Positions 15,036-23,486 of a DNA stretch of 64,000 nucleotides are shown one piece after another. A program made the position numbers and the translations under genes. The notes under the pieces are model-generated. The model was not told the DNA's origin. It searched no databases and saw only the letters and a list, made by a program, of their open reading frames with translations. The stretch's first letter is position 1. The number at the start of each line of letters is the position of its first letter. The stretch covers positions 124,001 to 188,000 of the forward strand of contig NZ_JAQZAM010000003.1 of the NCBI RefSeq assembly GCF_028737215.1, in the 5' to 3' direction. This DNA is from Actinomycetospora chibensis. Lineage in GTDB: Bacteria > Actinomycetota > Actinomycetes > Mycobacteriales > Pseudonocardiaceae.

Positions 15036-16804
15036 GTCAGCTGTCCTTCTTCCGCCCGGACGACCCACTGGGCGAAGCGCTCGCCGGCCTCGTGCTGCTC
15101 GGCGTAGGCGCGCACGACGCGCTCGACGTAGTCGCCGAGGTCGTCGGAGAGCACCTTGTGGCCGCGCAGCTTGCGCCCGAAGCCGGCGTCGAGGCCGAGG
15201 CCGCCGCCGAGGTGCACCTGGAAGCCTGCGGCCGGGTTGCCCTCGGCGTCGTTGACGATCTGGCCCTTGAGCCCGATGTCGGCGACCTGGACACGCGCGC
15301 AGGAGTTCGGGCAGCCGTTGAGGTGGATCGACACCGGGTGCTCGAGGGAGTCCTGGACGTCGGCGAGGCGCCGGTCGAGCTCCTCGACCAGCTCGCCGGC
15401 GCGATTCTTGGTGTCGACGAACGCGAGCTTGCAGAACTCCAGGCCGGTGCACGCCATCGTCGCCCGGCGCCACGGCGTCGGGCGGGCCGGGAGGCCGAGG
15501 TGGTCGAGCGCGGCGGTGAGCCCGTCGAGCTTCTCGCCGGGCACGTCCAGCACGAGGATCTTCTGGTACGGCGTGAGCCGGACGCGGCCCGACCCCGCCT
15601 CCTCGGCGGCCTTCGCGACGCCCACGAGCGTCGAGCCGCTGGTGCGGCCGGCCGGCGGCGCCACCCCGACGTAGTGATTGCCGTCGATCTGGTCGTGGAT
15701 GCCGATGTGGTCGATGGTGCCGGCGATCGCCTCCGGCGCCGGCCCGTCGAGCATCTTCCGGCCCAGGTACTCGTCCTCCATGACCTGGCGGAACTTCTCG
15801 GGGCCCCAATCGGCGATGAGGAACTTGATGCGCGCGCGGGTGCGCAGGCGCCGGTAGCCGTAGTCGCGGAAGACCTGCACCACGGCGTGCCAGACGTCGG
15901 CGACCTCGTCCAGCGGCACCCAGGCGCCGAGACGCACGGCGAGCTTCGGGTTGGTGGAGAGCCCGCCGCCGACGTGCACGTCGAAGCCCGGGCCGTGCTC
16001 GGGGTGGTCCACCCCGACGAACGAGACGTCGTTGACCTCGTGCGCGACGTCCTGCTGGCCGGAGATCGCCGTCTTGAACTTGCGCGGCAGGTTGGCCAGC
16101 GAGCGGTCGCCGATGAAGCGCTCGACGATCTGGTCGATGGCCGGCGTGCCGTCGATGATCTCGTCGGCGCTGATCCCGGCCACGGGCGAGCCGAGGACGA
16201 CGCGGGGGCAGTCGCCGCACGCCTCGGTGGTGTAGAGGTCCACCGCCTCGAGCCGGCGCCAGATCTCCGGCATGTCCTCGACGCGGATCCAGTGCAGCTG
16301 GATGTTCTCGCGGTCGGTGACGTCGGCGGTGTCGCGGGCGAAGGTCTGGGAGATCTCGCCGATGACGCGCAGCTGCTCGGTGGAGAGCGCCCCGCCGTCG
16401 ACGCGCACCCGGAGCATGAAGTGCGACGCGTCGAGCTCCTCCTCCTCGACGTGGCCGGTGGCGGTGCCGGGGAAGCCCTCGGCGCGCTGGGTGTAGAGGC
16501 CCATCCAGCGGAAACGGCCGCGGAGGTCGGCCGGGTCGATCGAGTCGAAGCCGCGGTGGGCGTAGATGTTCTCGATGCGCGCCCGCACGTTGAGCGGGTG
16601 GTCGTCCTTCTTGGACTGCTCGTTCTTGTTCAGCGGCTCGCGGTAGCCCAGCGCCCACTGGCCCTCGGCCTTACCCTTGCGCGCCCGGGCGGGCTTGGGC
16701 TTCGGCGGGGCGTCCTCGGTGGCCCCGGGGTGACGGAGCGGAGTGGTCTCCGCGTACGACTCCTCCGAGGTCGTGGCGTTCTCGGACGAGGGGGCGTCAG
16801 CCAT
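15032..16804 (-). CDS. sir: ferredoxin-dependent sulfite (nitrite/sulfite) reductase
   Basis: A 590-residue siroheme/4Fe-4S reductase converting sulfite to sulfide. It has two ferredoxin-like half domains and two siroheme domains. The cluster-bridging cysteines are in CTGLEFCKLAF and HLNGCPNSCARVQVADIG, and GDCPRVVLG marks the first half repeat. The N-terminal 40 residues are a variable tail. It is the first gene of the assimilatory operon; an HVDL leader peptide ends 110 nt upstream, and a GTGGAAA-N14-ATGGCACG element lies further up. In actinobacteria this family is the assimilatory sulfite reductase (NirA/Sir); nitrite as substrate is the alternative. Confidence 0.93.
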   Translation of the reverse strand: MADAPSSENATTSEESYAETTPLRHPGATEDAPPKPKPARARKGKAEGQWALGYREPLNKNEQSKKDDHPLNVRARIENIYAHRGFDSIDPADLRGRFRWMGLYTQRAEGFPGTATGHVEEEELDASHFMLRVRVDGGALSTEQLRVIGEISQTFARDTADVTDRENIQLHWIRVEDMPEIWRRLEAVDLYTTEACGDCPRVVLGSPVAGISADEIIDGTPAIDQIVERFIGDRSLANLPRKFKTAISGQQDVAHEVNDVSFVGVDHPEHGPGFDVHVGGGLSTNPKLAVRLGAWVPLDEVADVWHAVVQVFRDYGYRRLRTRARIKFLIADWGPEKFRQVMEDEYLGRKMLDGPAPEAIAGTIDHIGIHDQIDGNHYVGVAPPAGRTSGSTLVGVAKAAEEAGSGRVRLTPYQKILVLDVPGEKLDGLTAALDHLGLPARPTPWRRATMACTGLEFCKLAFVDTKNRAGELVEELDRRLADVQDSLEHPVSIHLNGCPNSCARVQVADIGLKGQIVNDAEGNPAAGFQVHLGGGLGLDAGFGRKLRGHKVLSDDLGDYVERVVRAYAEQHEAGERFAQWVVRAEEGQLT

Positions 16805-16914
16805 GGGTCGGGGTTCCTCCGGGGTGGTGCACGGGCGCGCACGGGCATGACGAGGTGGCCCTCGATGCGGTGGTGCGCGGGTCCCGCTGGGATGTGGTGG
16901 CGGTGCGGGCGCGC

Positions 16915-16974
16915 TCAGGAAGCCCGGCAGAGGGCGCTGGCCTGGCGCGCGAGGTCGACGTGACGTCGGCTCAC
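16915..16974 (-). CDS. HVDL leader peptide of the sulfate-assimilation operon
   Basis: A 19-residue peptide, GTG start, reading MSRRHVDLARQASALCRAS. It precedes the sulfite reductase gene by 110 nt. One Cys codon lies 4 codons before the stop, as in the paralogous leader at 19587-19646. Stalling at this Cys codon when tRNA-Cys is uncharged is the inferred switch for the whole assimilation operon. The element GTGGAAA-N14-ATGGCACG lies 33 nt upstream of its start. Confidence 0.78.
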   Translation of the reverse strand: MSRRHVDLARQASALCRAS

Positions 16975-17007
16975 GAGGAGCTCACCCGGCGCGCACATAC
17001 CCACGAG

Positions 17008-17036
17008 CGTGCCATGAGCAGGGCATCCTTTTCCAC
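17008..17036 (-). promoter_or_regulatory. GTGGAAA-N14-ATGGCACG element upstream of sir leader
   Basis: On the minus strand GTGGAAA (17036-17030), 14 nt, then ATGGCACG (17015-17008), 33 nt before the leader start codon. The same two boxes with the same spacer occur before the leader of the MFS/ssuD operon. The layout is that of a promoter with -35 and -10 boxes, or a bipartite operator. It is inferred from two sites only. Confidence 0.5.
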
Positions 17037-17067
17037 GTGACCTTTGGCCTAGGGGGTTGCCTGTCGG

Positions 17068-18219
17068 CTACTGGGCGAAGGGGATCGCGGCCGGGGCCTT
17101 CTCCTGCTCACCGGCGGGGTGGCTCCACAGCCCGCGACGACCGAGCTCGGGCAGGACGCCCTCGCCGACCCAGTACGCCTCCTCCAGGTGGGGGTGCCCC
17201 GAGAGGACGAACTCGGTGATGCCGAGGTCGTAGTACTCCTGGATCCGGTCGGCGACCTCGGTGTGGCTGCCGACCAGCGCCGTTCCCGCGCCCCCACGCA
17301 CCAGGCCCACGCCCGCCCACAGGTTGGGGGAGACCTCGAGGTCCGCGGCGGTCGTCGAGCCCCCGGAGTGCAGCGCCCGCATGCGCTTCTGGCCCTCGGA
17401 CTCGCTCCGCGACAGGCCCGCCTGTACCTCCTCGATCATCGAGTCGGGGATACCGGCCAGGTACTGCTCGGCCTGCGCCCAGGCGGCGTCGGACGTGTCG
17501 CGCGCGATGACGTGCAGGCGGATGCCGAAGCGGACCTCACGGCCCTGCGCGGTCGCCAGCCCACGGATCCACTCGACCTTCTCGCGCACCTGCTCAGGGG
17601 GCTCGCCCCAGGTCAGGTAGACGTCGACGTGCTGTGCGGCGACCTCGCCGGCCTTGGGCGAGGAGCCGCCGAAGTAGAGCGGCGGCACCGGGTCGGGCAC
17701 GCGGGTCAGCGCCGCGGAGTCGACGTGGATCTGCTCGCCGTGCAGCGTCACCGTCTCGCCGGCCCACAGCCGGCGCACGACGTCGAGGAACTCCCCGGTG
17801 CGGGTGTAGCGGTCGTCCTTGCCGAGGTAGTCGCCGTACGCGCGCTGCTCGGACGGCTCCCCGCCGGTGACGACGTTGAGCAGCAGTCGGCCCTGCGAGT
17901 GCCGCTGGAACGTGGCCGCCTGCTGCGCGGCGAGCGTGGGGGACAGGACGCCGGGCCGGAACGCGACGAGGAACTTCAGCCGCTCGGACTCGGCGACGAG
18001 CATCGCCGTGGTGAGCCAGGCGTCCTCGCACCAGGCGCCGGTCGGCGTCAGGGCGCCCTCGAAGCCGACGGTTTCGGCGGCGCGGGCGATCTGCGCGAGG
18101 TAGCCGATCTCGGCGGGCCGGACGGCGTCGGCCGCCCGCGTGGCGACGCCATGACCGCCGCCGACGAGGCCGCGCGAGTCGCCGTAGGTGGGCAGGAACC
18201 AGTGGGCGGTGAGGCTCAT
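17068..18219 (-). CDS. ssuD: FMNH2-dependent alkanesulfonate monooxygenase
   Basis: A 383-residue SsuD, releasing sulfite and an aldehyde from alkanesulfonates with FMNH2 and O2. Typical features: HWFLPTYGDSRGL at the N-terminus, GALTPTGAWCEDAW, RLLLNVVTGGEPSEQRAYGD, and RYTRTGEFLDVVRRLW. It starts 7 bases after the MHS-transporter stop, so the two are one operon under an HVDL leader. No ssuABC ABC importer is linked; the MFS carrier is the likely partner for uptake. The C-terminal GHPHLEEAYWVGEGVLPELG is the segment surviving in the scar at 8367-8498. Confidence 0.92.
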   Translation of the reverse strand: MSLTAHWFLPTYGDSRGLVGGGHGVATRAADAVRPAEIGYLAQIARAAETVGFEGALTPTGAWCEDAWLTTAMLVAESERLKFLVAFRPGVLSPTLAAQQAATFQRHSQGRLLLNVVTGGEPSEQRAYGDYLGKDDRYTRTGEFLDVVRRLWAGETVTLHGEQIHVDSAALTRVPDPVPPLYFGGSSPKAGEVAAQHVDVYLTWGEPPEQVREKVEWIRGLATAQGREVRFGIRLHVIARDTSDAAWAQAEQYLAGIPDSMIEEVQAGLSRSESEGQKRMRALHSGGSTTAADLEVSPNLWAGVGLVRGGAGTALVGSHTEVADRIQEYYDLGITEFVLSGHPHLEEAYWVGEGVLPELGRRGLWSHPAGEQEKAPAAIPFAQ

Positions 18220-18226
18220 GAATCTC

Positions 18227-19555
18227 CTAGAGCGTCTCGAGGGGCGTCGCCCGCAGGGCGGCGACCGCGCTGACGACCCCGGCGAGCGCGAGGTAGCCGG
18301 CGGCGAGCCACGGCGTGCCGCCGGCGGCGGCGAGCAGCGAGGTCAGGATCAGCGGGGTCAGGCCGGAGGCGTAGATCCCGCCGCTCTGGAAGGCCAGGGA
18401 CATGCCCGTGTAACGGGTGCGGGTGGGGAAGACCTCGGCGAAGAGCGTCGACTCCGCGCCGCTGGCCAGGCCGTAGGACAGGCCGAGCATCACGATCAGC
18501 ACGGCCGTGACGGCGACGATCGACCTCGTCCCGAGCAGGGCGAACGCGGGGAAGACGCCGACGACGAGGATCACGCACCCGACGGCGAAGACCTTCCCGC
18601 GCCCGATCCGATCACCCCACGCCCCGGCCAGCGGGACGACCATCGCGCTGACCACCGCAGCGATGGTCACCGCCACGAGCACGTCGGTGCGCGGCATCTT
18701 CAGCGTCGCCACCGTGTAGGTCAGGACGAAGACGCCCCACGTGTTGAACGACGCGCCCTCGGCCCAGCGGGCGAGCAGCGTCCAGCCGAGGTTGCGCCGC
18801 GACGGCGGGTCGCGCAGGACGTCGACGGCCGGGACGCGCGAGACCTCGGCGGCGGCCTGCATGCGTCGGAACGCGGGGGTCTCCATCACCGCGAGGCGCA
18901 CGACGAGCCCGACGGCGACGAGCACGAGGCTCGCGATGAACGCCACGCGCCAGCCCCACGAGAGGAACGCGGCGTCGTCCATCACGAGGCCGAGCAGGGC
19001 GAACACGCCGGTGCCCAGCGCGAGGCCGAGCCCCAGACCGATCTGCGGGGTGGCGCCGTAGAGGCCCCGCTTGCCGGGCGGGGCGTACTCGACGGCCATG
19101 AGCACCGCGCCGCCCCACTCGCCGCCGATCGCGATGCCCTGGATCACCCGGAGCACCACGAGCAGGATCGGCGCCGCCACCCCGATCGCCGCGTAGGTCG
19201 GCAGGAAGCCGATCGCGGCCGTGGCGATCCCGGTCAGCGCCATCGTCACGATCAGCGTCTCGCGACGGCCGACGCGGTCGCCGATGTGCCCGAAGATCAG
19301 GCCGCCGATCGGCCGGGCGACGAAGCCGATCGCGAAGGTGGCGAAGGAGAGCAGGGTCGCGACCGTCGGGTCGCTCTGTCCGCCTCCTTCTTGGCTCCCG
19401 TAGAACAGCTGCGGGAAGACGATCCCCGCGGCCGTGGCGAACAGGAAGAAGTCGTACCACTCGATCGTGGTGCCGATCAGCGACGCGATCAGGACGGTGC
19501 GCGGGCTGGTGTCGGGACCGTCGACGGGACGCGTGGCAGCGGCGGACGTGGTCAT
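18227..19555 (-). CDS. MFS transporter, metabolite:H+ symporter (MHS) type
   Basis: A 442-residue, 12-helix carrier. It has the MHS-family hallmarks: SLIGTTIEWYDFFLFATAAG at the start, FGHIGDRVGRRETL after helix 2, and GGEWGGAVLMAVEYAPPGKRG in helices 4-5. MHS carriers import carboxylates, betaine-like compounds or shikimate with protons. Its position between an HVDL leader (31 nt upstream) and ssuD argues that it imports a sulfonate or another organosulfur source. The ATG is preceded by GAGGACCCCC. Confidence 0.88.
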   Translation of the reverse strand: MTTSAAATRPVDGPDTSPRTVLIASLIGTTIEWYDFFLFATAAGIVFPQLFYGSQEGGGQSDPTVATLLSFATFAIGFVARPIGGLIFGHIGDRVGRRETLIVTMALTGIATAAIGFLPTYAAIGVAAPILLVVLRVIQGIAIGGEWGGAVLMAVEYAPPGKRGLYGATPQIGLGLGLALGTGVFALLGLVMDDAAFLSWGWRVAFIASLVLVAVGLVVRLAVMETPAFRRMQAAAEVSRVPAVDVLRDPPSRRNLGWTLLARWAEGASFNTWGVFVLTYTVATLKMPRTDVLVAVTIAAVVSAMVVPLAGAWGDRIGRGKVFAVGCVILVVGVFPAFALLGTRSIVAVTAVLIVMLGLSYGLASGAESTLFAEVFPTRTRYTGMSLAFQSGGIYASGLTPLILTSLLAAAGGTPWLAAGYLALAGVVSAVAALRATPLETL

Positions 19556-19586
19556 GGGGGTCCTCTGCTCGGTGGGCGGGCGGGGG

Positions 19587-19646
19587 TCAGCCCGCGCGGC
19601 AGAGGGCGCTCGCGAGCCGGCCGAGGTCGACGTGGCGACGGGCCAC
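19587..19646 (-). CDS. HVDL leader peptide of the MHS-transporter/ssuD operon
   Basis: A GTG-started 19-residue peptide, MARRHVDLGRLASALCRAG. It is nearly identical in plan to the leader of the sulfite reductase operon, including the LASALCRA end with one Cys codon. It stops only 31 nt before the transporter start, so translation of the leader can directly affect the transporter ribosome site. The GTGGAAA-N14-ATGGCACG element sits 32 nt upstream. Confidence 0.78.
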   Translation of the reverse strand: MARRHVDLGRLASALCRAG

Positions 19647-19678
19647 GAGGAACGGGCGGAAGGCGGGCACGCGAAAAC

Positions 19679-19707
19679 CGTGCCATCCCGGGGGCGGGCG
19701 TTTCCAC
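19679..19707 (-). promoter_or_regulatory. GTGGAAA-N14-ATGGCACG element upstream of MFS/ssuD leader
   Basis: On the minus strand GTGGAAA (19707-19701), 14 nt, ATGGCACG (19686-19679), then 32 nt to the leader start. It matches the element before the sulfite reductase leader in both boxes and spacer length, while the spacer sequences differ. That pattern indicates selection on the boxes. Confidence 0.5.
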
Positions 19708-19760
19708 CGCGGACGCGCGTCGGGTGAGCTTCACCGCAGAGGCGTTTGGCCTGCGGCCTC

Positions 19761-19801
19761 GTGAGTGTCGTCCGTGCCGGGGCACGGGCAATCGCTCACG
19801 G
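19761..19801 (-). terminator. imperfect hairpin after lipoprotein gene
   Basis: Arms CGTGAGTG...TCCGTGCC and GGCACGGGC...CGCTCACG close to a short loop, with mismatches in mid-arm. It starts 6 bases beyond the stop of the lipoprotein gene on the minus strand. It has the GTGAG ends and the CCGTGCC/GGCACGG core shared with hairpins at 45436 and 52404. Confidence 0.7.
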
Positions 19802-19806
19802 GCCCG

Positions 19807-20844
19807 CTACGGCACACGGGCGCACTCGTAGGTCACGGGCACCTCGGGCCCGTGGTCGATCACCTCGAACGCGTCGACCGGCACGCCCGCGAAGCTCTGC
19901 GCGTCGATGCCCAGGTCGGCCCACTTCGCGGTGCTCGTGCGGTCGTCGGCGAAGGTCAGCGCGATCTCGCCGCCGTCGGCGAGGTACATGCCGTGGGTCC
20001 GGAGCGCGGTGATCACCACGCGCTGCGCGGGCGAGTACGAGGAGACGTCGACGTCGGGGCGCAGGCGCAGGTGGACGCCGTAGGGCGGGGCGTCGGGGTT
20101 CGTGCTCTCCGGACCGCCGGCGTGGGTGGCGGGCGGGACGTAGACGTCGGCCTTCATCCGGTCGTTGGGCAGGATGAAGCGCAATGCGTGGTCGATCCGC
20201 CCGGCCGCCACCTCGTCGGCGGTGGGGGTGAGCGCGGCGATCGGGAAGCCCGCCGCGTCGGCGCTGGTGCACTGGGGGCCGCGGAGCTCGTCGGTGTAGG
20301 TCCGGTCGAGGTCCCAGACGAAGAAGCCGCCGGCGGTCAGACCCTCGCCGGCCTGCGTGCCCTGGTAGATCTCGTAGAGACGGCGCGCGCCGGGGTCCGC
20401 GACCAGCAGGTGGCAGTCCTCGGTGGTCGCGTCGCAGGTCAGGTCCTGCGAACCCTCCAGGTGGGCGCCGGGCGGCACCGGAATCTCGGCGGGCACCGGG
20501 TCGCAGTCCACCCCGCCGGAGCAGTAGTCGGCGTTCCCGGTGACGGTCATGCGCGGGGCGTCCGGGCCCGCGGTGAGCACCGGCATCGCGAAGTCGATCT
20601 GCAGGACGTTGCCGTTGCCCCAGCCGCCCGCGTCGTTCAGCGCGGCGAGGATCGCGGCGCTGCGCTCCGAGGCCGGCGCCCCCGAGACGTCCTCGGTCCA
20701 CGGCTGCACACCGCGGAACAGGCCCCCGCCCTCGGCCGGCATCGTCGCCGACGGTCGCGGCGGGCCGGCCGCCGGTGCGCCGCACGCCACGAGGGCGACG
20801 ACGGCGACGGTGCAGCTCAGAGCCATGCGGAGCCCAGTCGGCAT
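19807..20844 (-). CDS. secreted lipoprotein of unknown function
   Basis: A 345-residue protein with a short N-terminal signal peptide ending in a lipobox (VVALVACG, Cys21 lipidated). The mature part has several cysteines in a CSGGVDCDPVP...CDATTEDCHL pattern, suggesting disulfides, and reads FFVWDLDRTYTDELRGPQC, GVHLRLRPDVDVSSYSPAQRV and THGMYLADGGEIALTF. Such HGMYLAD/DGG segments resemble actinobacterial secreted proteins of unknown role, and I do not recognise an enzyme. It is a single-gene unit with its own terminator, divergent from hemW. It lies on the boundary between the sulfur region and the housekeeping region. Confidence 0.75.
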   Translation of the reverse strand: MPTGLRMALSCTVAVVALVACGAPAAGPPRPSATMPAEGGGLFRGVQPWTEDVSGAPASERSAAILAALNDAGGWGNGNVLQIDFAMPVLTAGPDAPRMTVTGNADYCSGGVDCDPVPAEIPVPPGAHLEGSQDLTCDATTEDCHLLVADPGARRLYEIYQGTQAGEGLTAGGFFVWDLDRTYTDELRGPQCTSADAAGFPIAALTPTADEVAAGRIDHALRFILPNDRMKADVYVPPATHAGGPESTNPDAPPYGVHLRLRPDVDVSSYSPAQRVVITALRTHGMYLADGGEIALTFADDRTSTAKWADLGIDAQSFAGVPVDAFEVIDHGPEVPVTYECARVP

Positions 20845-20940
20845 GCCGTTCGACGCTAGTGCCGTGATCGTCGGGGTGGACTACGGCACGCGTCCGGCGG
20901 GACTACTGATTGCGCCGGACTGTCCTGTCGGGAGCAGGGG

Positions 20941-20946
20941 CACACT
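20941..20946 (+). promoter_or_regulatory. -10 element CACACT, leaderless-type, for hemW
   Basis: CACACT ends 7 nt before the GTG of hemW, the spacing at which transcription would begin at the start codon. There is no good ribosome site in between, as expected for a leaderless mRNA. Confidence 0.45.
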
Positions 20947-20953
20947 GGGGTGC

Positions 20954-22189
20954 GTGTCTTCCGTCCCCCCGTCCGGAGAGCCGGCGCCCCCCGACGGCGC
21001 GCTCCCGGCGTCGTCGCTGACGGGTCTCGGCACGCGGCCGTTCGGGATCTATGTGCACGTCCCGTTCTGCGCGACCCGGTGCGGGTACTGCGACTTCAAC
21101 ACGTACACGGCGTCGGACCTCGGCCTGACCGGCAGCGACGACCCCGCCTCGCCCGCCTCGTGGCTCGAGGGCCTGCGCCGCGAGCTCGACCTCGCCGCCG
21201 GGGTGCTCGGGATGCCGCCGTCGGCCGACACCGTCTTCCTCGGCGGCGGCACCCCCTCGCTGCTCGGCGCGGAGGGCCTGGTCGCGGTGCTCGACGCCGT
21301 CCGGGGCTCGTTCGGCCTGCGCCCCGGCGCGGAGGTGACCACCGAGGCCAACCCCGAGTCGACGACCCCCGAGCTCCTCGCCGCGATCACCGACGCCGGC
21401 TACACCCGCCTGAGCCTCGGCATGCAGTCCGACGTCGACCACGTCCTCGCCGTCCTCGACCGCCGGCACACGCCCGGCGCGGCGGCGCGGGTCGTGGGGG
21501 AGGCCCTCGACGCGGGGATCGGGCACGTCAACCTCGACCTCATCTACGGCACCCCGACCGAGACCGACGCCGACCTGCGGCGCTCCCTGGACGCCGTGCT
21601 GGCCTCCGGCGCCGACCACGTGTCGGCGTACTCCCTCATCGTGGAGGAGGGCACCGCGCTGGCCCGCCGGGTGGCGCGCGGCGAGCTGCCGATGCCCGAC
21701 GACGACGTGCTCGCCGACCGCTACGAGATTGTCGACGACACGCTCGGTGCCGCCGGGTTCGGGTGGTACGAGGTGTCGAACTGGGCGCGCTCGACCGACG
21801 CCCGCTGCCACCACAACCGGATCTACTGGGGCGGCGGCGACTGGTGGGGTGCCGGACCGGGCGCCCACTCCCACGTCGGCGGCACGCGCTGGTGGAACGT
21901 GCGCCATCCCGCGCGCTACTCGGCCGCGCTCGCCGAGGGACGCTCGCCCGCCGAGGCCCGTGAGCGCGTCACGCCGGAGGAGGCCCACCTCGAGCAGGTG
22001 CTGCTCGAGCTCCGCACGGTGGACGGCCTCGCCGCGGAAGCCCTCGACGGGCCGGGCCGGGCCGCCGGTGAGCAGGCCGCGCGCGAGGGTCTGCTCGCCC
22101 CCGACGCCTGGGCAGATGGGCGGGCGGTGCTCACGCGTCGGGGGCGCCTGCTCGCGGACGGCATCGCGATCTCGCTCGCGGGGGCGTGA
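20954..22189 (+). CDS. hemW: radical SAM heme chaperone HemW (HemN-like)
   Basis: A 411-residue radical-SAM protein. The cluster cysteines are Cys39, Cys43 and Cys46 (CATRCGYC), followed by the family's TVFLGGGTPSLL, LSLGMQSD and HVNLDLIYGTPTET. The HemW-type C-terminal HemN domain is present (GAGPGAHSHVGGTRWWN). HemW transfers heme; true coproporphyrinogen dehydrogenase activity is less likely because the protein is short and has the HemW-type cysteine motif. The GTG at 20954 fits the leaderless -10. hemW next to hrcA-dnaJ is the usual actinobacterial order. Confidence 0.92.
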   Translation: MSSVPPSGEPAPPDGALPASSLTGLGTRPFGIYVHVPFCATRCGYCDFNTYTASDLGLTGSDDPASPASWLEGLRRELDLAAGVLGMPPSADTVFLGGGTPSLLGAEGLVAVLDAVRGSFGLRPGAEVTTEANPESTTPELLAAITDAGYTRLSLGMQSDVDHVLAVLDRRHTPGAAARVVGEALDAGIGHVNLDLIYGTPTETDADLRRSLDAVLASGADHVSAYSLIVEEGTALARRVARGELPMPDDDVLADRYEIVDDTLGAAGFGWYEVSNWARSTDARCHHNRIYWGGGDWWGAGPGAHSHVGGTRWWNVRHPARYSAALAEGRSPAEARERVTPEEAHLEQVLLELRTVDGLAAEALDGPGRAAGEQAAREGLLAPDAWADGRAVLTRRGRLLADGIAISLAGA

Positions 22190-22358
22190 GGCCTCGAATA
22201 CTCGCCAGGTCCTCGTCGCCGCAGCGGGAACGCTTCGGTTTCCGAAGGGTTTCCCGTGAGTCGACGACCCGCCCGGCCCGGCGCGGCCTTGAGCCCCGGC
22301 GACGCCAGTTTGCTGACAGAGGCCCCGGCACTCCACGGCCGTACCGGCGCGGCTCGCT

Positions 22359-22364
22359 TACCAT
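22359..22364 (+). promoter_or_regulatory. -10 element TACCAT for hrcA
   Basis: TACCAT lies about 46 nt before the hrcA start, leaving a 5' UTR with a GGCGAGGAGG ribosome site. No CIRCE-like inverted repeat (TTAGCACTC-N9-GAGTGCTAA) is visible in this gap. Confidence 0.35.
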
Positions 22365-22410
22365 GGAGGGTCGGAAGCGGACATGAGGCCAGGGCGAGGA
22401 GGTGGACGCG

Positions 22411-23430
22411 GTGAACGCCGAGGAGCGCCGCGTCGCCGTCCTGCGCGCGATCGTCGCCGACTTCGTGGCCACCAACGAGCCGGTCGGGTCGAAGGCCCTC
22501 GTCGACCGTCACAACCTGGGCGTCTCGAGCGCGACGGTGCGCAACGACATGGCGGCGCTGGAGGAGGAGGGCTACATCGCCCAGCCCCACACCAGCGCCG
22601 GGCGCATCCCCACCGACAAGGGCTACCGGCTCTTCGTCGACCGCCTGCACCAGGTCAAGCCGCTCTCGGGGGCCGAGCGCCGGGCGATCACCCAGTTCCT
22701 CGAAGGCGCGGTCGACCTCGACGACGTGCTCAAGCGCAGCGTGCGGCTGCTCGCCCAGCTGACGCGCCAGGTGGCCGTCGTCCAGTACCCGACGCTGTCC
22801 CGCTCGACCGTGCGCCACCTCGAGGTCGTCCGGCTGACCCCGGCCCGTCTGATGCTGGTGCTCATCACCGACACCGGTCGGGTCGACCAGCGCGTCGTCG
22901 ACCTCGGCGACGTGCTCGACGAGGAGGACGTCGCACGGCTGCGGGCCCTGCTCAACAACTCGCTGGTCGGCGAGCCCCTGGCGACGGCCTCGACGAGGAT
23001 GTCCGAGCTGCCCGAGGACGCCCCCGACGGCCTCCGCTCCCCGCTGCTCAGCGTGGCCGCGGTGCTCGTCGAGGCCCTGCTCGAGCGGCCCGAGGAGCGC
23101 CTGGTGCTCGGCGGCACGGCGAACCTCACCCGGGCGGGCACCGACGCCGGAGCGCTGCGGGGGATGCTGGAGGCGCTCGAGGAGCAGGTGGTGGTGCTCC
23201 GTCTGCTCACCTCGGCGAGCGACCCGGGCACCGTGACGGTGCGCATCGGCGAGGAGAACGAGTCCGAGGACCTGTGGAGCGCCGCCACGGTGTCGATCGG
23301 CTATGGAGCGGGGAGTACTGCCCTCGGCGGCATGGGCGTCGTCGGGCCGACGCGGATGGACTACCCCAGTGCGATCGCGGCGGTGCGTGCGGTGGCCCGC
23401 TACGTCGGTGAGATCGTCGGGGGACGCTGA
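22411..23430 (+). CDS. hrcA: heat-inducible transcription repressor HrcA
   Basis: A 339-residue HrcA, which binds CIRCE operators and is released on heat stress. The N-terminal winged helix contains [20 protein letters not shown]-like residues ([11 protein letters not shown]) and [16 protein letters not shown], and the C-terminus has the conserved [11 protein letters not shown]. Two GTG codons compete for the start. The one at 22411 was chosen because GAGGAGG lies 8 nt upstream; the GTG at 22402 would overlap that site. It is followed at 57 bp by dnaJ. Confidence 0.94.
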   Translation: MNAEERRVAVLRAIVADFVATNEPVGSKALVDRHNLGVSSATVRNDMAALEEEGYIAQPHTSAGRIPTDKGYRLFVDRLHQVKPLSGAERRAITQFLEGAVDLDDVLKRSVRLLAQLTRQVAVVQYPTLSRSTVRHLEVVRLTPARLMLVLITDTGRVDQRVVDLGDVLDEEDVARLRALLNNSLVGEPLATASTRMSELPEDAPDGLRSPLLSVAAVLVEALLERPEERLVLGGTANLTRAGTDAGALRGMLEALEEQVVVLRLLTSASDPGTVTVRIGEENESEDLWSAATVSIGYGAGSTALGGMGVVGPTRMDYPSAIAAVRAVARYVGEIVGGR

Positions 23431-23486
23431 ACGCTCGCCTCGCAGGGCGGCGACAGCACGTAACGACAGGACGGACGAGGACCAGC

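Noticed and set aside
19679-19697. GGCACG...CGTGCC inverted repeat near the MFS leader read as an independent operator
   Set aside because: The 6-bp arms overlap the conserved ATGGCACG box and are not repeated at the sister site, so it is not treated as a separate element.
22190-22410. CIRCE operator upstream of hrcA
   Set aside because: No TTAGCACTC-N9-GAGTGCTAA-like inverted repeat is present; hrcA is not visibly autoregulated here.
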